Both the position numbers and the translations under genes were made by a program. A stretch of DNA of 64,000 nucleotides from Azospirillaceae bacterium (GTDB taxonomy: Bacteria > Pseudomonadota > Alphaproteobacteria > Azospirillales > Azospirillaceae), in assembly GCA_031291675.1 (NCBI GenBank), contig JARLIO010000034.1:186001-250000 (forward strand). The letters are read 5' to 3'. Positions 62,008 through 64,000 of this stretch are shown one piece after another. The stretch's first letter is position 1. Each line of letters opens with the position of its first letter. The notes under the pieces are model-generated. The model made no database searches. It was not told the DNA's origin and saw nothing but the letters and a program-made list of their open reading frames with translations.

Positions 62008-62736
62008 ATGCGGCGCGAGTATTGGAAATGGCATAGCCCGGCGTTGAACCGGGACATGGAAATATTGACTTTCGGTGACCACGGCACGCCGGTTCTGGTC
62101 TTTCCCACTCGCATGGGACGTTTCTACGAATACGAAGATCGGCATATGATCGACGTCCTGAGCCCGCAGATCGAGCATGGATTGCTTCAATTTTTCTGTG
62201 TCGACAGTATTGACAATGACAGCCTGTATTGCGACTGGCGCCACCCGCGCGACCGGATTGCCCGCCATCTCGACTATGAACGCTACATTCTGGACGAGGT
62301 CCTGCCCTTCATCGCCTGGCGCAATTCCACCCGCTTCCTGATGGTCCATGGCTGCAGTCTCGGGGCCTTTCACGCGGTCAATATTGCGTTTCGCCATCCG
62401 CAGCGCTTCAGCAAGATTGTCGCGTTCAGTGGCCGGTATGATTTGTGCCAACCTTCGTTCGGATTCGGCGATCTTTTCGGCGGCTATTACGACGAGACGA
62501 TCTATTTCAACACGCCCTGCCATTTCGTGCCGAACATCGGCGATCCGCACTTGCTAGCCGCGTTGCGGCAACTGGAAATCGTCCTGGCCATCGGCAGCGA
62601 CGATCCGTTCTTCGACAACAATCATCATTTCAGTTCGATTCTAACAGGCAAAGCAATCGGCCATACGCTGAGCGTCTGGCCGGGCCGGGCCCATGATTTT
62701 CACGCCTGGCGCGCCATGGCGACGGCGCTGCTTTAG
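62008..62736 (+). CDS. Esterase-like alpha/beta hydrolase
   Basis: A 242-residue protein of the esterase (PF00756-like) fold. It begins REYWKWHSPALNRDMEILTFGDHGTPVLVFPT, with the elbow HGCSLGAFHAVNIAFRHPQRF (G-x-S-x-G), a late acid in IGSDDPFFD and a histidine in GRAHDFHAWR, so a full triad is likely. No signal peptide. Such genes occur with polymer or ester degradation; the substrate is unknown. It lies in the same direction as the SGNH hydrolase 142 bases upstream. Confidence 0.88.
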   Translation: MRREYWKWHSPALNRDMEILTFGDHGTPVLVFPTRMGRFYEYEDRHMIDVLSPQIEHGLLQFFCVDSIDNDSLYCDWRHPRDRIARHLDYERYILDEVLPFIAWRNSTRFLMVHGCSLGAFHAVNIAFRHPQRFSKIVAFSGRYDLCQPSFGFGDLFGGYYDETIYFNTPCHFVPNIGDPHLLAALRQLEIVLAIGSDDPFFDNNHHFSSILTGKAIGHTLSVWPGRAHDFHAWRAMATALL

Positions 62737-62859
62737 TCGCGTACTCGGTCATTGCCCCGAAGGTAGCGCGGCGCTTCCCGGGACGAAGGTCTTTTGTCGG
62801 GGGTGGCACCGCCGGCCGCGGCGATCAAGGCCACGGCGCCGTGATTGCCGGCTTGCCCC

Positions 62860-63738
62860 TCACGCAATAATCGACATCAGGTTCACCGACGAGGACGAAC
62901 CATTCAACAAGCCAAGAGCGGTCTGCGCGCCGACGTTGTTATTCGCTCCGCCATTAGCATTTTGCGCATAGGAGAGAAGATAGCGTTCGACGAACCGGTC
63001 CAAACTCTGTTTATTCTTCAGCGAATGAATATTGATCTTCGCCTGGATTTCCTTCGCCTGTGTGCTGACGTCCTGATACACCAGCTCTGTCGGCAGATTC
63101 AACGCTGTCGTCAACACGCCCTTCAAGGTCCCATTCCCCATCAGCGTGTAAATCGCATCTGACGAGGTCAAATCCATCGTCGAAACCTGGCTGCGGAACT
63201 CCAGCGCTGCCGACAATCCAGGATACTGGCTTTCCAGACCCTGGTAGTATGATTGCTGTTCGAAGTCTGTGATCAGCGTCGAAATCATTGAAGACGTCTG
63301 AATAGTCGAAAGCCCCGATGTATTCAATGCCAACACGGATTGCGCCGATTTCAACTGGCTGTCGCTCAGTTTCGTCGCCAGATTCTTCGACCCCGACGTC
63401 TTGTCAAGAAGAGCTTTCTTGACCATGTTGGGCTCTGATGCCCAGGTCGTAATGCCCAGCGCCGTCGTTACGAAGCTATATAGTTTCTTGTTGGAAAAAA
63501 GCTGATCAACCGAGGTCAACGTCCCGATTTCTTTTTTGAAATACTGTACCGACGTCAACACCGATGGATGCAGCTTCAGAAAGCTGCTGACAGACGCCGT
63601 TGTATGACTTTCAATCGTGTTGTACTCGACAACCAGACTGCTTCCGCTGACTTTAGAAGCACTACTGGTCACACCGAACAGCGACAACGCCGACGTCGTG
63701 CCGGAAACGCCAAACAGGGACAAGACCGACGAGCTCAT
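62860..63738 (-). CDS. DUF1217-like flagellar-type protein, complete copy
   Basis: A 292-residue protein without a signal peptide, rich in Ser, Thr and Leu, with the DUF1217 pattern: YFKKEIGTLTSVDQLFSNKKLYSFVTTALG, TTWASEPNMVKKALLDKTSGSKNLATKLSD, and AKINIHSLKNKQSLDRFVERYLLSYAQ. The C-terminus is NGSSSSVNLMSIIA. DUF1217 proteins are found in alphaproteobacterial flagellar gene sets and are probably exported filament- or hook-related parts. It lies next to a second copy at the right edge. Confidence 0.8.
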   Translation of the reverse strand: MSSSVLSLFGVSGTTSALSLFGVTSSASKVSGSSLVVEYNTIESHTTASVSSFLKLHPSVLTSVQYFKKEIGTLTSVDQLFSNKKLYSFVTTALGITTWASEPNMVKKALLDKTSGSKNLATKLSDSQLKSAQSVLALNTSGLSTIQTSSMISTLITDFEQQSYYQGLESQYPGLSAALEFRSQVSTMDLTSSDAIYTLMGNGTLKGVLTTALNLPTELVYQDVSTQAKEIQAKINIHSLKNKQSLDRFVERYLLSYAQNANGGANNNVGAQTALGLLNGSSSSVNLMSIIA

Positions 63739-63942
63739 CGCATACCTCGTGGCAATAATGCCAAATCTCGTTCAAGGCGATTTTCGCCCGACCTGGAGGA
63801 TGAACCATCTTTCGGCAAAATGCCACAGCAAAAAATCGGGGGCCCCCGTTCGGCCTGCCGTCCTTGCCATTCCGTGATGGCGAGCTCTCTTCGTGTCGGC
63901 GGTGGGTAGGCATGCCGCCGGCGGTGATCGCCGGCACCGCCA

Positions 63943-64000
63943 TCAGGCAATGATCGAAAGCAGATTGACCGACGATGACGAACCGTTCAACAGGCTGAGA
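63943..64000 (-). CDS. Second DUF1217-like gene, 3' end only
   Basis: The last 58 bases encode, on the minus strand, LSLLNGSSSSVNLLSIIA followed by a TGA at 63943-63945, nearly identical to the C-terminus of the complete copy (LGLLNGSSSSVNLMSIIA). So a tandem paralogue begins beyond the window. The remaining gene cannot be judged from here. Confidence 0.8.
   Translation of the reverse strand, partial: LSLLNGSSSSVNLLSIIA

Noticed and set aside
1-64000. tRNA, rRNA, CRISPR arrays, insertion sequences, prophage
   Set aside because: None seen by eye; the only tandem array is the 14-bp repeat at 28557-28626, which has no spacers or cas genes.

Overview
The window is GC-rich (roughly 65% by eye) and densely coded on both strands, with strong G/C preference at third codon positions. 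The gene families point to a free-living alphaproteobacterium, most likely a Rhodospirillales relative: a DivL-like sensor protein, PAS proteins with degenerate GGDEF/EAL tails, a DUF1217 flagellar-type protein, and Rhizobium-type biuret catabolism genes. This placement is an inference from families, not a search. I saw no rRNA, tRNA, CRISPR array, insertion sequence or prophage.

Layout, left to right. 1-5448 (minus): a four-gene overlapping operon of three SPFH (HflK/HflC-like) membrane proteins and a CPC-motif metal P-type ATPase, cut by the left edge. 5567-10011: a secreted phosphoesterase and a PAS signalling protein. 10040-12262: an AT-richer accessory patch with tandem duplicated secreted cysteine-containing proteins, a divergent unknown gene, and a broken copy of that gene's 5' end. 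12274-16850: MORN-repeat protein, zinc-finger protein, ABC ATPase, lipoprotein lipase, nucleotidyltransferase. 17039-21797: a kinase-dead DivL-like protein facing a normal hybrid-free histidine kinase. 22108-26453: prepilin peptidase, TPR/glycosyltransferase-like protein, and a Nudix/macrodomain pair.

26470-34482 (minus): a D-allose utilisation locus (rpiB, alsK, alsE, alsC, alsA, alsB, an RpiR-type regulator, and a ribokinase). Allose enters by AlsBAC, is phosphorylated by AlsK, isomerised by RpiB to allulose-6-phosphate and epimerised by AlsE to fructose-6-phosphate. Strong stem-loops flank alsB, a palindromic operator candidate precedes the regulator, and a 14-bp tandem repeat precedes alsE. 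34535-42677: Kup potassium transporter, SerA, a methyltransferase, and a TetR-controlled group of short-chain dehydrogenases/reductases with two matching operator candidates.

42797-52112: a probable biuret (and perhaps triuret) catabolic system. A divergent promoter region with TGCAT palindromes separates a minus-strand operon (BMP-type binding protein, two permeases, biuret hydrolase, ABC ATPase, a second isochorismatase-fold hydrolase, cupin) from a plus-strand GntR regulator and allophanate hydrolase. The pathway would take up biuret, cut it to allophanate and ammonia, and finish to CO2 and ammonia. 52329-64000: Spy/LTXXQ protein, ATC-hydrolase-family protein, chemotaxis receptor, a GH3-ligase/penicillin-acylase two-gene operon, three small hydrolases or secreted proteins, and tandem DUF1217 genes at the right edge, the last one truncated by the window.
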